The notes: generated by a model not told the origin, from the letters alone. A DNA stretch of 64,000 nucleotides from Bradyrhizobium sp. AZCC 1693 (GCF_036924745.1 NZ_JAZHSD010000001.1:3596001-3660000); one strand, 5' to 3'. Positions 35,006-43,593 are shown, counted from the first letter of the stretch. Numbers and translations: made by a program.

Positions 35006-36180
35006 GCGCCTGGTCCTGCGAGGATCGCCGCGCCCGAGGCGAGGCCGCGATCATAGTTGATCATTCCAAAGCCCGACGCCAACCCGATCCGCGCATCCCT
35101 AACCTGCGTCGGACCGGCCTGCCCGAGCACCTGGCGCATCGCCTCGACTACCCCGAGATAGGCGCCGCCCGCACCGGCCTGCCCGACCGAGAGCTGCCCG
35201 CCAGAGGTGTTGTGCGGGAAGCTGCCGTCGATCGTGAGATCATGCTGCCGCACGAAGTCCGGCCCCTCGCCCTTCCGGCAGAAGCCGAGATCCTCGAACT
35301 GCATCATCGAGATGACAGGGTAATCGTCATAGGTCTGGACGAAGTCGAGATCATCCGGCTTGACGCCGGCCATCGCGTAGAGCTCATCGATATCCATCGC
35401 CCAGCCGCCCCGCACCTGAACGGGGTCGTCGCCGAACGCATTGTGGCGCTCGATCGTAGACAGAATTTTGGCGGCGGGCAGCTTCAGCGAAGCCGCGGTC
35501 TCCTCTCCCATCACGAAGAAAGCCTCTGCGCCGGCGCACGGCATCACGCAGTCGAACAGATGGATCGGATCGGCGATCGGCCGGGCCGACATGTACTGCT
35601 CGATGGTCAGCGGCGCTTTCATCAGGGCATGGGGATTGCGCAACGCGTTGCTGCGCTGGGCGACGGCGATCTTGCCGAAATCCTCACGCCGCGCGCCAAA
35701 CGTGCGCATGTAATTGCGCGCGATCAGCGCAAAGCTCGCATTGGCGCCACCGGCGCCATAGGGATAGACGGCATCCTGGTTGAATCGCGAAAAGTTTTCG
35801 AGCGTATAGCGGAAGGAGTCGACGTGGTTGGTATCGCCCGCCACGCAGGCCACGATGCGGGCGTCGCCCGCCTGCACCGCCCGCGCGGCTTTGCGCAGCG
35901 CCGCAATCGCGCTCGCGCCCCCGAGCGGAATGGTGTCGATCCATCGCACGCACAGGCCGAAATGCTGGGTGAGGCTGATCCCGCTATCGAGCCCCGCCGT
36001 AAAACTCGAAACACAGAACCCGTCGATATCGCGCGGCGTGATCCCGGCGCCATCGACCAGCGACTTCAGCGCGCGGCCGATCCACCACTGTGCGCTCTCG
36101 ATCGAGTAACGCACATAAGGAATCGTCACCGGAACCGCCATCACGACCCGATCATAAGGTGTTCGGATGGAGCTCTGCAT
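35002..36180 (-). CDS. Thiolase-fold protein of the lipid-transfer/Ltp2 type lacking thiolase Cys and His
   Basis: 392 residues from MQSSIRTPYDR at 36180; a longer start at 36282 would run into the Ohr gene. It has the SCP-x thiolase fold. The nucleophile region reads IPLGGASAIAAL (about 85-96) where thiolases have a Cys, and GQLSVGQAGAGG (about 328-339) has Gln in place of the GHP His. QTYDDYP (about 283-289) gives Tyr residues like those of Ltp2-type retro-aldolases. With the overlapping DUF35 gene this suggests a CoA-ester retro-aldolase instead of a thiolase, for example releasing acetyl-CoA from a tertiary beta-hydroxyacyl-CoA. Confidence 0.85.
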   Translation of the reverse strand: MQSSIRTPYDRVVMAVPVTIPYVRYSIESAQWWIGRALKSLVDGAGITPRDIDGFCVSSFTAGLDSGISLTQHFGLCVRWIDTIPLGGASAIAALRKAARAVQAGDARIVACVAGDTNHVDSFRYTLENFSRFNQDAVYPYGAGGANASFALIARNYMRTFGARREDFGKIAVAQRSNALRNPHALMKAPLTIEQYMSARPIADPIHLFDCVMPCAGAEAFFVMGEETAASLKLPAAKILSTIERHNAFGDDPVQVRGGWAMDIDELYAMAGVKPDDLDFVQTYDDYPVISMMQFEDLGFCRKGEGPDFVRQHDLTIDGSFPHNTSGGQLSVGQAGAGGAYLGVVEAMRQVLGQAGPTQVRDARIGLASGFGMINYDRGLASGAAILAGPGA

Positions 36181-36205
36181 CGGACTGCGGATTCCTGCGA
36201 GCGGT

Positions 36206-36634
36206 TCAGAGCACGGACAACTTGACGTCGATATTGCCGCGCGTTGCGTTGGAATAAGGGCAGCGCTCATGGGCGCCGGCAACGACTTCTTCGGCGACGG
36301 ATTTCTCCAGCCCGGGCAGCAGCACCTTGAGCTCGACGGTGAGCGCGTAGCCGACCGCGACCGGCCCCATGCCGACCTTGGCGGTGACGGTCGGTTCAGC
36401 CGACGGTGTGATCTTGCGGGTGCGCGCGACGAGTTTTACCGCGCCGAGGAAGCACGCCGCATAACCGGCGGCAAAAAGCTGCTCGGGATTGGTTCCCGGT
36501 CCGCCCGGCCCGCCCAGTGATTTCGGCAACGACAGCGCCACCGACAGAAGGCCGTCCTCGCTCGCGGCCTTGCCGTCGCGCCCGCCGGTCGCCGTCACTT
36601 CGGCTTCATACAGAATTTTGTCTGGCAGCAGCAT
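36206..36634 (-). CDS. ohr: Organic hydroperoxide resistance protein Ohr (OsmC/Ohr family)
   Basis: 142 residues, the usual Ohr length. The two redox cysteines are Cys61 (AACF) and Cys125 (ERCPYSNATRGN), and the Ohr N-terminus ILYEAEVTATGGRDG is present. It reduces organic hydroperoxides to alcohols using lipoyl thiols. No OhrR regulator is adjacent. It lies in the leftward group 25 bp upstream of the thiolase-like gene, so it may protect against peroxides formed by the Rieske system (inference). Confidence 0.92.
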   Translation of the reverse strand: MLLPDKILYEAEVTATGGRDGKAASEDGLLSVALSLPKSLGGPGGPGTNPEQLFAAGYAACFLGAVKLVARTRKITPSAEPTVTAKVGMGPVAVGYALTVELKVLLPGLEKSVAEEVVAGAHERCPYSNATRGNIDVKLSVL

Positions 36635-36643
36635 GTCTTGTCC

Positions 36644-37441
36644 TCAAGAGCTCTTTGGTTTCTCTTGCGTGCGCGCCACGGTGGCACGGAAATCCTGGCG
36701 AGCGCGGTCCTTGGCCAGCGCGAAGCTCGGGCCCCGGCTCGGCTCGGTGCCGTTGAGGTGCCGCAGCTGCACCCACATCTCGGCGCTCTTCAGCGCCACT
36801 GCCGCACAGTTGACCACGGGCGCATGACCGATCTTGAAGCCATGCTCGCTCGCAATGAGGAGGCCCGGCAACACGCCGGCCGGAATGATGACGTCGGCGC
36901 CGCGATCGACGAGCGGCTGCGCGCAGGCCGCGAAGTCGGCCAGCATGCGCGCCTTTGCCGCCGCGTCGCCCGCGAACGCGGCGCTGAAATCCTCCGGACG
37001 GCAACCCATCCCGGTGACATGCGCCACGCGGCCGGACAACCCGTAGCGATCGGCCTGCTCGTAATGCCAGACCTCGAAGGCGGCATCGAGCGTGACAAGA
37101 CCGAGGCGGCGCCCAAGCTGCGAGGCCGCGAGCAGCGTGGCCTCACCCGTCCCGACCACCGGGATCGTGAGCGCCGAGCGCAGTTCGTACAATCCCGGAT
37201 CCTGGAAGTGGCCCATGACGTAGGCGTCGAAGCCGTTCTCCTGCGCCGTGAGCCCGTTGTCGACCGCCTGGATCGCGCAACGAAATTCGCTCAGGCGGCC
37301 GAAGTCGCGATCGGCAGGCGTGATGCCCTCGACATGGACACTGGTGCCGGGCGCCGCGATCTCGTTCAGATAGGCCGCAAGCCGCGCCATGTAGGGCGCG
37401 CTGGTAGCCTGGTCGACGAAGCTCTGCCAGAAGATGCGCAC
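36644..37441 (-). CDS. Asp/Glu/hydantoin racemase-fold protein without the catalytic cysteines
   Basis: About 265 residues from a GTG (MRIFWQSFVD), chosen because family members start with this strand and AGGA lies upstream; two further starts reach 37504. The fold is clear from GTGEATLLAAS and the C-terminal elements. The first catalytic Cys position, normally ACFGDPG, reads GHFQDPG at about 77-83. The second, normally LGCAGM, reads IIPAGVLPG at about 185-193. Racemisation by two thiols is therefore impossible; a decarboxylase, isomerase or other activity must be considered. It is the first gene of the leftward group ending with the LivJ-type gene. Confidence 0.8.
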   Translation of the reverse strand: MRIFWQSFVDQATSAPYMARLAAYLNEIAAPGTSVHVEGITPADRDFGRLSEFRCAIQAVDNGLTAQENGFDAYVMGHFQDPGLYELRSALTIPVVGTGEATLLAASQLGRRLGLVTLDAAFEVWHYEQADRYGLSGRVAHVTGMGCRPEDFSAAFAGDAAAKARMLADFAACAQPLVDRGADVIIPAGVLPGLLIASEHGFKIGHAPVVNCAAVALKSAEMWVQLRHLNGTEPSRGPSFALAKDRARQDFRATVARTQEKPKSS

Positions 37442-37857
37442 AGCATTATCCTGTTTCACAGTTGTAGAGTGACGCCATCTCATCGACCGAAATATTTCAA
37501 TCACAAAATAATTTTGGCGTCAATTGAACCGCGCGCCGGCGCGCGCTGCGCACGACAGGATCGGTTTGCCGAAAGGACAGGCAGATAGCGCCTTACCCTT
37601 TTGCACAAGCGAATTCAGCGCTCGCGGCCGCATGCGCCGCCGCAAACTTTTTCCGCGGAGCGCGAATCTGGCGTATTGACCTGCGGCCGAGAGATACTTT
37701 AGGCTTTAAACAATTGACAGGGAGTGAGCGCCGTGCAGACGCACGTCGCCTTGATAGTTGCGTTGATAAAGGCACTTCAATCGTGGCTGAGATCATCAAC
37801 CTCGGGACGACGCGTACTATGGGCGGGTTCGCATTCGCCGCGGCAGGTCCCGCCGTT
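37442..37857. other. Intergenic region upstream of the racemase-like gene
   Basis: 416 bp without a supported gene. It holds a second copy of the TTTAGGCTTTAAA motif (37685-37720), an AATAATTTTGGCGTCAATTG stretch near 37505-37524 likely near the promoter of the leftward operon, and a GTG-initiated open frame that I do not accept as a gene. Confidence 0.6.
37685..37720 (+). promoter_or_regulatory. Candidate operator/promoter motif, copy B
   Basis: GGCCGAGAGATA-C-TTTAGGCTTTAAAC-AATTGACAG repeats the block at 30003-30037 with few differences. It lies in non-coding DNA between the racemase-like operon start and the alpha/beta hydrolase gene. Confidence 0.45.
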
Positions 37858-38712
37858 TCAGATCTTGGCTGTCTGAGTTTTGGCCATCTGAATCTTGGCG
37901 GTCTGGGCGTCAACGAAATCGCGGACGAGGCCGGCGAAAGCCTCCGGCATCTGATCGGGAAGCGGCACCATGCCTCCTGAGAGCTCGCGCAAGATGCTGC
38001 CCTCGATAGCTCCAGCGACCTTCGGAGCCACCGGATGAACGTGCGGATCGCCTGTCGGAGCAATGATCAGCGTGGGGCAGTGGATCTGCCCGATACGGTC
38101 TTCCATCCGATAGCGGTTCACCACCCGATGCCCCTCCGCCGCCATCTCGCCGGCACGCAGCGCGTCGATCATGAAGCGCTGCAGCAGATCGATATCATCA
38201 GCAGGATAGAACGGCTGCCGGCGCGCCCAGAGCTCGGCGAGATGGGCGCCATCGCTACGTGCTTCCACATCGTCGATAACGCGCATGCCCTGATGTTTGG
38301 CGCGGCGCGCCGCATCGACGAAGGGACAGGCCGACAGCACCAGCACGCTCACGCGCGCAGGCGCCGAAGCGGCCATTTCGACTGCGATCACCGCGCCGGT
38401 GTGATGACCGACGATCGCGGCGCGCGGTTCTTCCAGCGCATCGAGCAGCGCGAACGCGCCCTCGGCCCACAGTTCAATCGAAGGATCGCCGGCAGGGGAA
38501 TCGGAATCGCCGAAACCAGGCGTATCCATCGCGATCGCGCGGAAATCGCGGCCAAGCGGCGGCAGCACATCGCGGTATTCGTCCCACGAGCGTGGCGTCT
38601 GATGCAGCAGGAGAACGGGAAAACCGGTTCCCGCCATGGCGACGTGGATGCGGCCAAGAGGCGTCGTGACGAAGCGGCGCTCGACGTTGGAACCGGTTCT
38701 GGTGACGCCCAT
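37858..38712 (-). CDS. Alpha/beta hydrolase-fold protein lacking the usual Ser and His
   Basis: 284 residues from MGVTRTGSNVERRF. The fold is clear (FPVLLLHQTPRSWDEYRDVLP, then MDTPGFGDSD). The nucleophile elbow, normally GxSxG, reads GHHTG at 102-106, so His replaces Ser. The C-terminal His position is also lost (SGGMVPLPDQMPE in place of GGH). It therefore cannot be a classical serine hydrolase. The C-terminus carries three 5-residue repeats (QTAKI, QMAKT, QTAKI). It is divergent from the Liv operon by 139 bp. Confidence 0.82.
   Translation of the reverse strand: MGVTRTGSNVERRFVTTPLGRIHVAMAGTGFPVLLLHQTPRSWDEYRDVLPPLGRDFRAIAMDTPGFGDSDSPAGDPSIELWAEGAFALLDALEEPRAAIVGHHTGAVIAVEMAASAPARVSVLVLSACPFVDAARRAKHQGMRVIDDVEARSDGAHLAELWARRQPFYPADDIDLLQRFMIDALRAGEMAAEGHRVVNRYRMEDRIGQIHCPTLIIAPTGDPHVHPVAPKVAGAIEGSILRELSGGMVPLPDQMPEAFAGLVRDFVDAQTAKIQMAKTQTAKI
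37861..37905 (-). repeat. Three tandem 15-nt repeats at the end of the alpha/beta hydrolase gene
   Basis: Three 15-nt units encode QTAKI, QMAKT and QTAKI just before the stop. The units differ by a few bases, which suggests an older duplication. They extend the protein past the normal domain end. Confidence 0.75.
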
Positions 38713-38851
38713 TTCATAACTCCATGCGGACGCGGGGATCACGCCTGCGCCGGGTTTCGACGACAACTGCGGCATCGATCGTGCTGGTCCGACCTCGATC
38801 CATGCTGACATCTCGCTCAGGTCGCGGCTGATTTCAACCAAGGGGAATGCA

Positions 38852-40000
38852 ATGCGCAAGATGTTGAGTTTGACTGCACTCATCGGCGGCCTCGTCGCGG
38901 CCTCGACCGCACAGGCGGACATCACGATCGGATTCGTGACGTCGCTCAGTGGACCCGGCGCCTCGATCGGCATCCCGTACGGCCGCGGCATCCAGGCCGC
39001 CATGGAATACAAGAGCGAGGTCAACGGCGAGAAGATCAAGCTGATCCAGCTCGACGACGGCTCCGACCCCTCCGCCGCGACCCGCAACGCGCGCAAGCTC
39101 ATTGAAGAAGAGAAGGTCGATCTTCTGATTGGCACCGCGACCACCCCGTCGACCATCGCAATGATGGGGGTCGCGACAGAGTTGAAGGTGCCGATGATCG
39201 CCGTCTCCCCTCTGTCCGGCCAGCCAAATCCGGCCGATCAATGGGCCATCTCCGTTCCGCAACCCGCCTCGCTGCTGGTCAAGGTCGTCGCCGACCGCAT
39301 GAAGCGCGATGCCATGAAGAACATCGGCTATATCGGCTTTTCCGACGCCTGGGGCGACCTCGTCTACAGCGGCGCCAAGGCGGCCGAAGCCGACGACGGC
39401 ATCAAGGTGCTGACCAACGAGCGTTACGCGCGCGTCGATACGTCGGTCACCGGCCAGATCCTTAAAGTTCTTGCGGTGCGCCCGGATGCCGTGCTGATCG
39501 GCGGATCGGGCACGCAAGGCGCGCTGCCGCTGCTTGCGCTTGGCGAGCGCGGCTTCAAGGGCAAGACCTACGGCACCGTCGCGTTGGTCAATCCCGATTT
39601 CGTGCGCGTCGGCGGCAAGGCTGCGGATGGCATCCAGGTCTCCGCCGGCCCGGTCATCGTGGCCGAGCAGCTTCCCGACAGCCATTTCGCCAAGAAGCTC
39701 GCGCTCGAATTCCGCGCCGCCTTCCTGAAGGCCAACAACGTCCCGACCACGGACGGGTTCTCGGCCTACTCCTTCGACGGCTGGAGGATCTTCACCTCTG
39801 CTGCCGAGCGTGCACTGAAGACCGCGAAACCCGGCACCGTCGAATTCCGCAAGGCTCTGCGCGACGAGATCCTCAACACCAGGGAGCTCTCGGGCGTGCA
39901 CGCGGTCTACAACTTCAAGCCCGGCGCCTACTACGGCGTGGACGAGCGCGCGCTGGTGATCGTCCGCCTGTTCAACGGCGCCTGGACCTACCAGCCCTGA
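38852..40000 (+). CDS. LivJ-type ABC transporter substrate-binding protein (paralogue 2)
   Basis: 382 residues with a signal peptide (about 1-23) and the mature start ITIGFVTSLSGPGASIG. It is a periplasmic Leu/Ile/Val-type binding protein and first gene of an operon with permease, permease-ATPase fusion and ATPase. AAGGGGAA precedes the start. It is clearly paralogous to the 31764-32921 protein. Proteins of this family in aromatic-degradation loci often bind aromatic acids; an aromatic or indolic acid is plausible here but not shown. Confidence 0.92.
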   Translation: MRKMLSLTALIGGLVAASTAQADITIGFVTSLSGPGASIGIPYGRGIQAAMEYKSEVNGEKIKLIQLDDGSDPSAATRNARKLIEEEKVDLLIGTATTPSTIAMMGVATELKVPMIAVSPLSGQPNPADQWAISVPQPASLLVKVVADRMKRDAMKNIGYIGFSDAWGDLVYSGAKAAEADDGIKVLTNERYARVDTSVTGQILKVLAVRPDAVLIGGSGTQGALPLLALGERGFKGKTYGTVALVNPDFVRVGGKAADGIQVSAGPVIVAEQLPDSHFAKKLALEFRAAFLKANNVPTTDGFSAYSFDGWRIFTSAAERALKTAKPGTVEFRKALRDEILNTRELSGVHAVYNFKPGAYYGVDERALVIVRLFNGAWTYQP

Positions 40001-40038
40001 GCGATACTGACTGATAACAGGGAAGGACGGCCGACGGC

Positions 40039-41082
40039 ATGACGGCAGACATCGCAGCGATCCTTGCGATCGACGGAATAGCCACCGGGGCGGTCTACGC
40101 CCTGGTGGCGATCGGGACCGTGCTGATCTTCACCGTAACGCGGGTGATCTTCATTCCGTTCGGCGACATCGCCGCCTTCACAGCGCTGACGCTGGCGGCG
40201 CTCGATGCCAAGCAGCTTCCCGGAACGATCGGGCTGGTTGTCGTGCTGGCGTGCATGGCCTGCGCGATGGAAGTCGTCTCGCTGGCGCTCGCCGGCGAGT
40301 TTCGCGCGGTGCCGAAAGCCGTCCTCGGCTATCTCGTGTTGCCCATGATCGTCGTCGGGATCGTCTGGCTGACGATGCGCTTCAATCCGCCGATGCCGGT
40401 CCGGATCGTGCTGGCGCTGCTCTTGATCATGCCGATCTCGCCGCTGCTGGACCGGATCGTGTTCCGCCCGATCGCGGACGCCTCGGTTCTCCTGCTGCTG
40501 ACGGTCTCGGTCGCGCTTCACTTCGCGCTGGTCGGACTTGGCCTGCTGTTCTTCGGCCCCGAAGGCGTCAGGACCGAGCCGCTGACGTCGATGGCGATCG
40601 AGATCGCCGGTGTTCACGTTTCCGGCCAGACCGTGCTGATCCTGGCGGCGGCGCTGGTGTTCAGCGGCCTGCTGTTTCTGTTCTTCGACTTCACGCTGGT
40701 CGGCAAGGCGCTGCGCGCGACCGCACTCAACCGAACCGGCGCCCGGCTGATGGGCATCCGCCCGGCACGCGCCGGAACCATCGCCTACCTGCTGGGGTCG
40801 CTGATGGCCGGCGTCTCCGGCATCCTGATCGCGCCGGTCAACACCATCTTCTACGATTCCGGATTCCTGCTCGGCCTGAAAGCCTTTGTCGGCGCCATCA
40901 TCGGCGGCATGGCCAGCTATCCAGGCGCCGCGCTCGGCGCGTTCGGCGTCGGCATTATCGAGAGCTTCGCCTCGTTCCAGAGCAGCACCTTGAAGGACGT
41001 CATCGTCTTCTCGCTGCTGATCCCCGTCCTGCTCTGGCGCTCGCTCGCCTCGCAGCATTCCGAAGAGGAAGTCGAGGAATGA
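40039..41082 (+). CDS. LivH-type ABC transporter permease
   Basis: 347 residues of mainly hydrophobic helices typical of the LivH permease, including GLKAFVGAIIGGMASYPGA in the conserved cytoplasmic loop that contacts the ATPases. The C-terminus is acidic (EEEVEE). It is 38 bp after the binding protein and overlaps the next gene by ATGA. It forms the membrane channel together with the LivM half of the next protein. Confidence 0.92.
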   Translation: MTADIAAILAIDGIATGAVYALVAIGTVLIFTVTRVIFIPFGDIAAFTALTLAALDAKQLPGTIGLVVVLACMACAMEVVSLALAGEFRAVPKAVLGYLVLPMIVVGIVWLTMRFNPPMPVRIVLALLLIMPISPLLDRIVFRPIADASVLLLLTVSVALHFALVGLGLLFFGPEGVRTEPLTSMAIEIAGVHVSGQTVLILAAALVFSGLLFLFFDFTLVGKALRATALNRTGARLMGIRPARAGTIAYLLGSLMAGVSGILIAPVNTIFYDSGFLLGLKAFVGAIIGGMASYPGAALGAFGVGIIESFASFQSSTLKDVIVFSLLIPVLLWRSLASQHSEEEVEE

Positions 41083-42848
41083 CACTGCAGCAGATCCGTC
41101 TCATCATCGCCGCGGCGATCGCCTGCCTGGTGGCGGCACCCTTCGTGCTCAATCCGTTCAGCATCACCTTGCTGAACTACATCGGCATCTACGCGCTTGC
41201 GGCCATCGGGCTCGCGCTATTGACCGGCGTCGGCGGCATCGTGTCGTTCGGCCAGGCAGCTTTCGTCGGCGTCGCAGCCTACGCAACCGCCTGGGTCACC
41301 GCGGTGAACGGCTACTCGCCCTGGCTCGGACTGGTGCTGGCCGTGGTTCTTACCTGCAGCATCGCAGCGACCCTCGGCTTCGTGACGCTACGCCTGGGCG
41401 GCCACTTCCTGTCGCTGAGCACGGTCGCCTGGGGACTGGCGATCGCGTTCCTGTTCGGCAACATCGATGGCCTCGGTCAACATAACGGCATCTCGGGCAT
41501 TCCGCCGATCTCGATCGGCCCGGTCGCCTTGGTCGAGAGCCGGCAGATCTATTTCCTGATCTGGGCGATCGTCGTGGCGGTTCTTTTCGTCTGCTACAAT
41601 CTGCTCGACTCCCGCATCGGCCGCGCCATGCGCGCGCTCCGCGGCGGCAATACGCTGGTCGAAAGCCTGGGGATCAGCGCATTCCAGATCAAGCTGGTGA
41701 CGTTCGTCATCGCCGCGTTCCTTGGCGCGCTGTCCGGATGGCTCTATGCCCATCTCGGTCGTTTCGTCAGCCCCGGACCGTTCGACGCAGCCATGGGCAT
41801 CGAATATCTGATGATGGCGATGGTCGGCGGCGCCGGCAGCATTTTGGGCGGCGTGGTGGGTGCGGCCATCGTCACGCTGTTGAAGAACAGCGTGCAGGAC
41901 TATCTGCCGCTGATCGCCAAGGGCGCCTCCGGCCAGCTCGAGATCGTGGCGTTCTCGGCGCTGTTCATTCTGTTCCTGCAACGGGCCCGGCAGGGCATCG
42001 TCCCGTTCATCGCAGGTTTTCTGCCGGACCTGAAGCAGTCCCGTCCGCAAGCGGCGACGCCATTGCCGCGCCGCGAGCAGCCGGCGCCCGGTACGCTTCT
42101 TCTCAAGGTCAGCGGCGCGCAGCGGCGATTTGGCGGCCTCGTCGCCGTCAACAATGTCAGCTTCGAGGTCAGGTCCGGCGAAATTCTCGGGCTGATCGGG
42201 CCGAACGGCGCCGGCAAGACCACGATGTTCAACCTGCTCACCGGCGCGCTGCGCGCCAACAGCGGCGAGATCGCGTTCGCGGGCCGCTCGATCACCCGCG
42301 ATCAGCAATTCCACATCGCCCGCTCCGGAATCTCCCGTACCTTCCAGCACGTCAAGCTGCGCCCACGCATGACGCTGCTCGACAACGTGCTGCTCGGCAC
42401 CTATTCGCGCACCCGGACCGGCCTGTTCGCCGGCGCCCTGCGCCTCAATCAGGCGGAAGAAGCCAGCGCCCGCTACGAGGCGCTGCGGCAGCTCGAACGG
42501 GTAGGCCTTGGCGACAAGCCGTTCGAACTCGCTGGCAATTTGCCGCTCGGCAATCAGCGCGTGCTCGAGATCGCCCGCGCGCTCGCAGCCGATCCGACGC
42601 TGCTCGTGCTAGACGAGCCGGCCGCCGGCCTGCGTCGTCAGGAAAAGCTCAAGCTCGCCGAACTGCTGCGTTCGCTGCGCGCCGACCACCTGACCATCCT
42701 CCTGGTCGAGCACGACATGGAGTTCGTGATGTCGCTGGTCGACCGCATCGTCGTGCTCGATTTCGGCTCAAAGCTCTGCGAGGGCGAACCGGCGGCGATC
42801 CGCAGCGATGCCCGCGTCCAGGAAGCCTATCTCGGAGGTGTCGCGTGA
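41079..42848 (+). CDS. LivM-LivG fusion: permease joined to ABC ATPase
   Basis: 589 residues. The first about 320 residues are a LivM permease (multiple helices, SFGQAAFVGVAAYATA, and GGAGSILGGVVGAAI near the end). After a Pro/Arg/Gln-rich linker (about 325-345) comes an ATPase domain with Walker A GPNGAGKT, a signature-like LPLGNQRVLEIA, and Walker B LLVLDEP. Separate genes are the rule, although this fusion is known in alphaproteobacteria. It overlaps the LivH gene (ATGA) and the LivF gene (GTGA), so the operon is translationally coupled. Confidence 0.92.
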   Translation: MTLQQIRLIIAAAIACLVAAPFVLNPFSITLLNYIGIYALAAIGLALLTGVGGIVSFGQAAFVGVAAYATAWVTAVNGYSPWLGLVLAVVLTCSIAATLGFVTLRLGGHFLSLSTVAWGLAIAFLFGNIDGLGQHNGISGIPPISIGPVALVESRQIYFLIWAIVVAVLFVCYNLLDSRIGRAMRALRGGNTLVESLGISAFQIKLVTFVIAAFLGALSGWLYAHLGRFVSPGPFDAAMGIEYLMMAMVGGAGSILGGVVGAAIVTLLKNSVQDYLPLIAKGASGQLEIVAFSALFILFLQRARQGIVPFIAGFLPDLKQSRPQAATPLPRREQPAPGTLLLKVSGAQRRFGGLVAVNNVSFEVRSGEILGLIGPNGAGKTTMFNLLTGALRANSGEIAFAGRSITRDQQFHIARSGISRTFQHVKLRPRMTLLDNVLLGTYSRTRTGLFAGALRLNQAEEASARYEALRQLERVGLGDKPFELAGNLPLGNQRVLEIARALAADPTLLVLDEPAAGLRRQEKLKLAELLRSLRADHLTILLVEHDMEFVMSLVDRIVVLDFGSKLCEGEPAAIRSDARVQEAYLGGVA

Positions 42849-43558
42849 CACAGATGCTCTCGATCGAGAATGTGTCGGTCGCCTACGGCAAGGTGGAGGC
42901 GGTGCGGAATGTCTCGCTTGCTGTCGAGCAAGGGCAGATCGTGACCGTGATCGGCCCGAACGGCGCCGGCAAGACGACCCTTCTGATGGCCGCCATCGGT
43001 CTGCTGAAGTCCACGGGACGGATGGTGTTCCAAGGCACCGATCTTGCGCGGATCGATGTCGAGGGCCGCGTCGAGCGCGGCCTTTGCCTGGTGCCCGAGA
43101 AGCGCGAGCTGTTCGCCGACATGTCGGTCGCCGACAATCTGTTGCTCGGCACCTACAGCCTGCGCGACCGCTCGACGACGCGGAAGAGCTTCGACGACGT
43201 GTTCGACCGTTTTCCTCGGCTGAAGGAACGCAGCAAGCAGGCCGCCGGCACGCTGTCGGGCGGCGAGCGGCAGATGCTGGCACTCGGCCGCGCGCTGATG
43301 GCAAAGCCAAAGCTCCTCGTCCTCGATGAACCCAGTCTCGGCCTTGCGCCGCTCATCGTCCGCGAAATCTTCCGCACGATCGCCTCGCTGCGAAGCCTCG
43401 GCGTATCGGTGCTGCTCGTCGAGCAGAACGCCCGCGCCGCGCTGGAGACCGCGGACTACGGCTACGTGCTGGAAACCGGCGAGATCATCCAGTCCGGTCC
43501 GGCGGACACACTGATCCACGACCCGAAACTGATCGCAGCCTATCTCGGCGGTCATTGA
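42845..43558 (+). CDS. LivF-type ABC transporter ATP-binding protein
   Basis: 237 residues from a GTG at 42845 that overlaps the preceding stop (GTGA) and has GGAGG 6 nt upstream; the ATG at 42854 is less well placed. Walker A GPNGAGKTT, signature LSGGERQML, Walker B LLVLDEPSLGLAP and the switch His region (LLVEQNA with Q) are intact. It pairs with the fused LivG domain to energise uptake. It is the last gene of the Liv operon and converges on the hydroxyacyl-CoA dehydrogenase gene. Confidence 0.92.
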   Translation: MTQMLSIENVSVAYGKVEAVRNVSLAVEQGQIVTVIGPNGAGKTTLLMAAIGLLKSTGRMVFQGTDLARIDVEGRVERGLCLVPEKRELFADMSVADNLLLGTYSLRDRSTTRKSFDDVFDRFPRLKERSKQAAGTLSGGERQMLALGRALMAKPKLLVLDEPSLGLAPLIVREIFRTIASLRSLGVSVLLVEQNARAALETADYGYVLETGEIIQSGPADTLIHDPKLIAAYLGGH

Positions 43559-43593
43559 AGCGGCGGCGCGCTACACGCGGCGCCAGACGCGCG

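Noticed and set aside
35002..36180. Ordinary acetyl-CoA acetyltransferase
   Set aside because: The catalytic Cys and the GHP His of thiolases are absent.
37714..37980. Rightward open frame with VAEIINLG, resembling the start of small DUF4169 proteins
   Set aside because: The similarity stops after a few residues, no proper RBS-start pair is present, and the frame runs antisense through the alpha/beta hydrolase gene.
38713..39156. N-terminal extension of the alpha/beta hydrolase frame
   Set aside because: It is antisense to the LivJ-type gene and unlike any hydrolase; the real start is at 38712.
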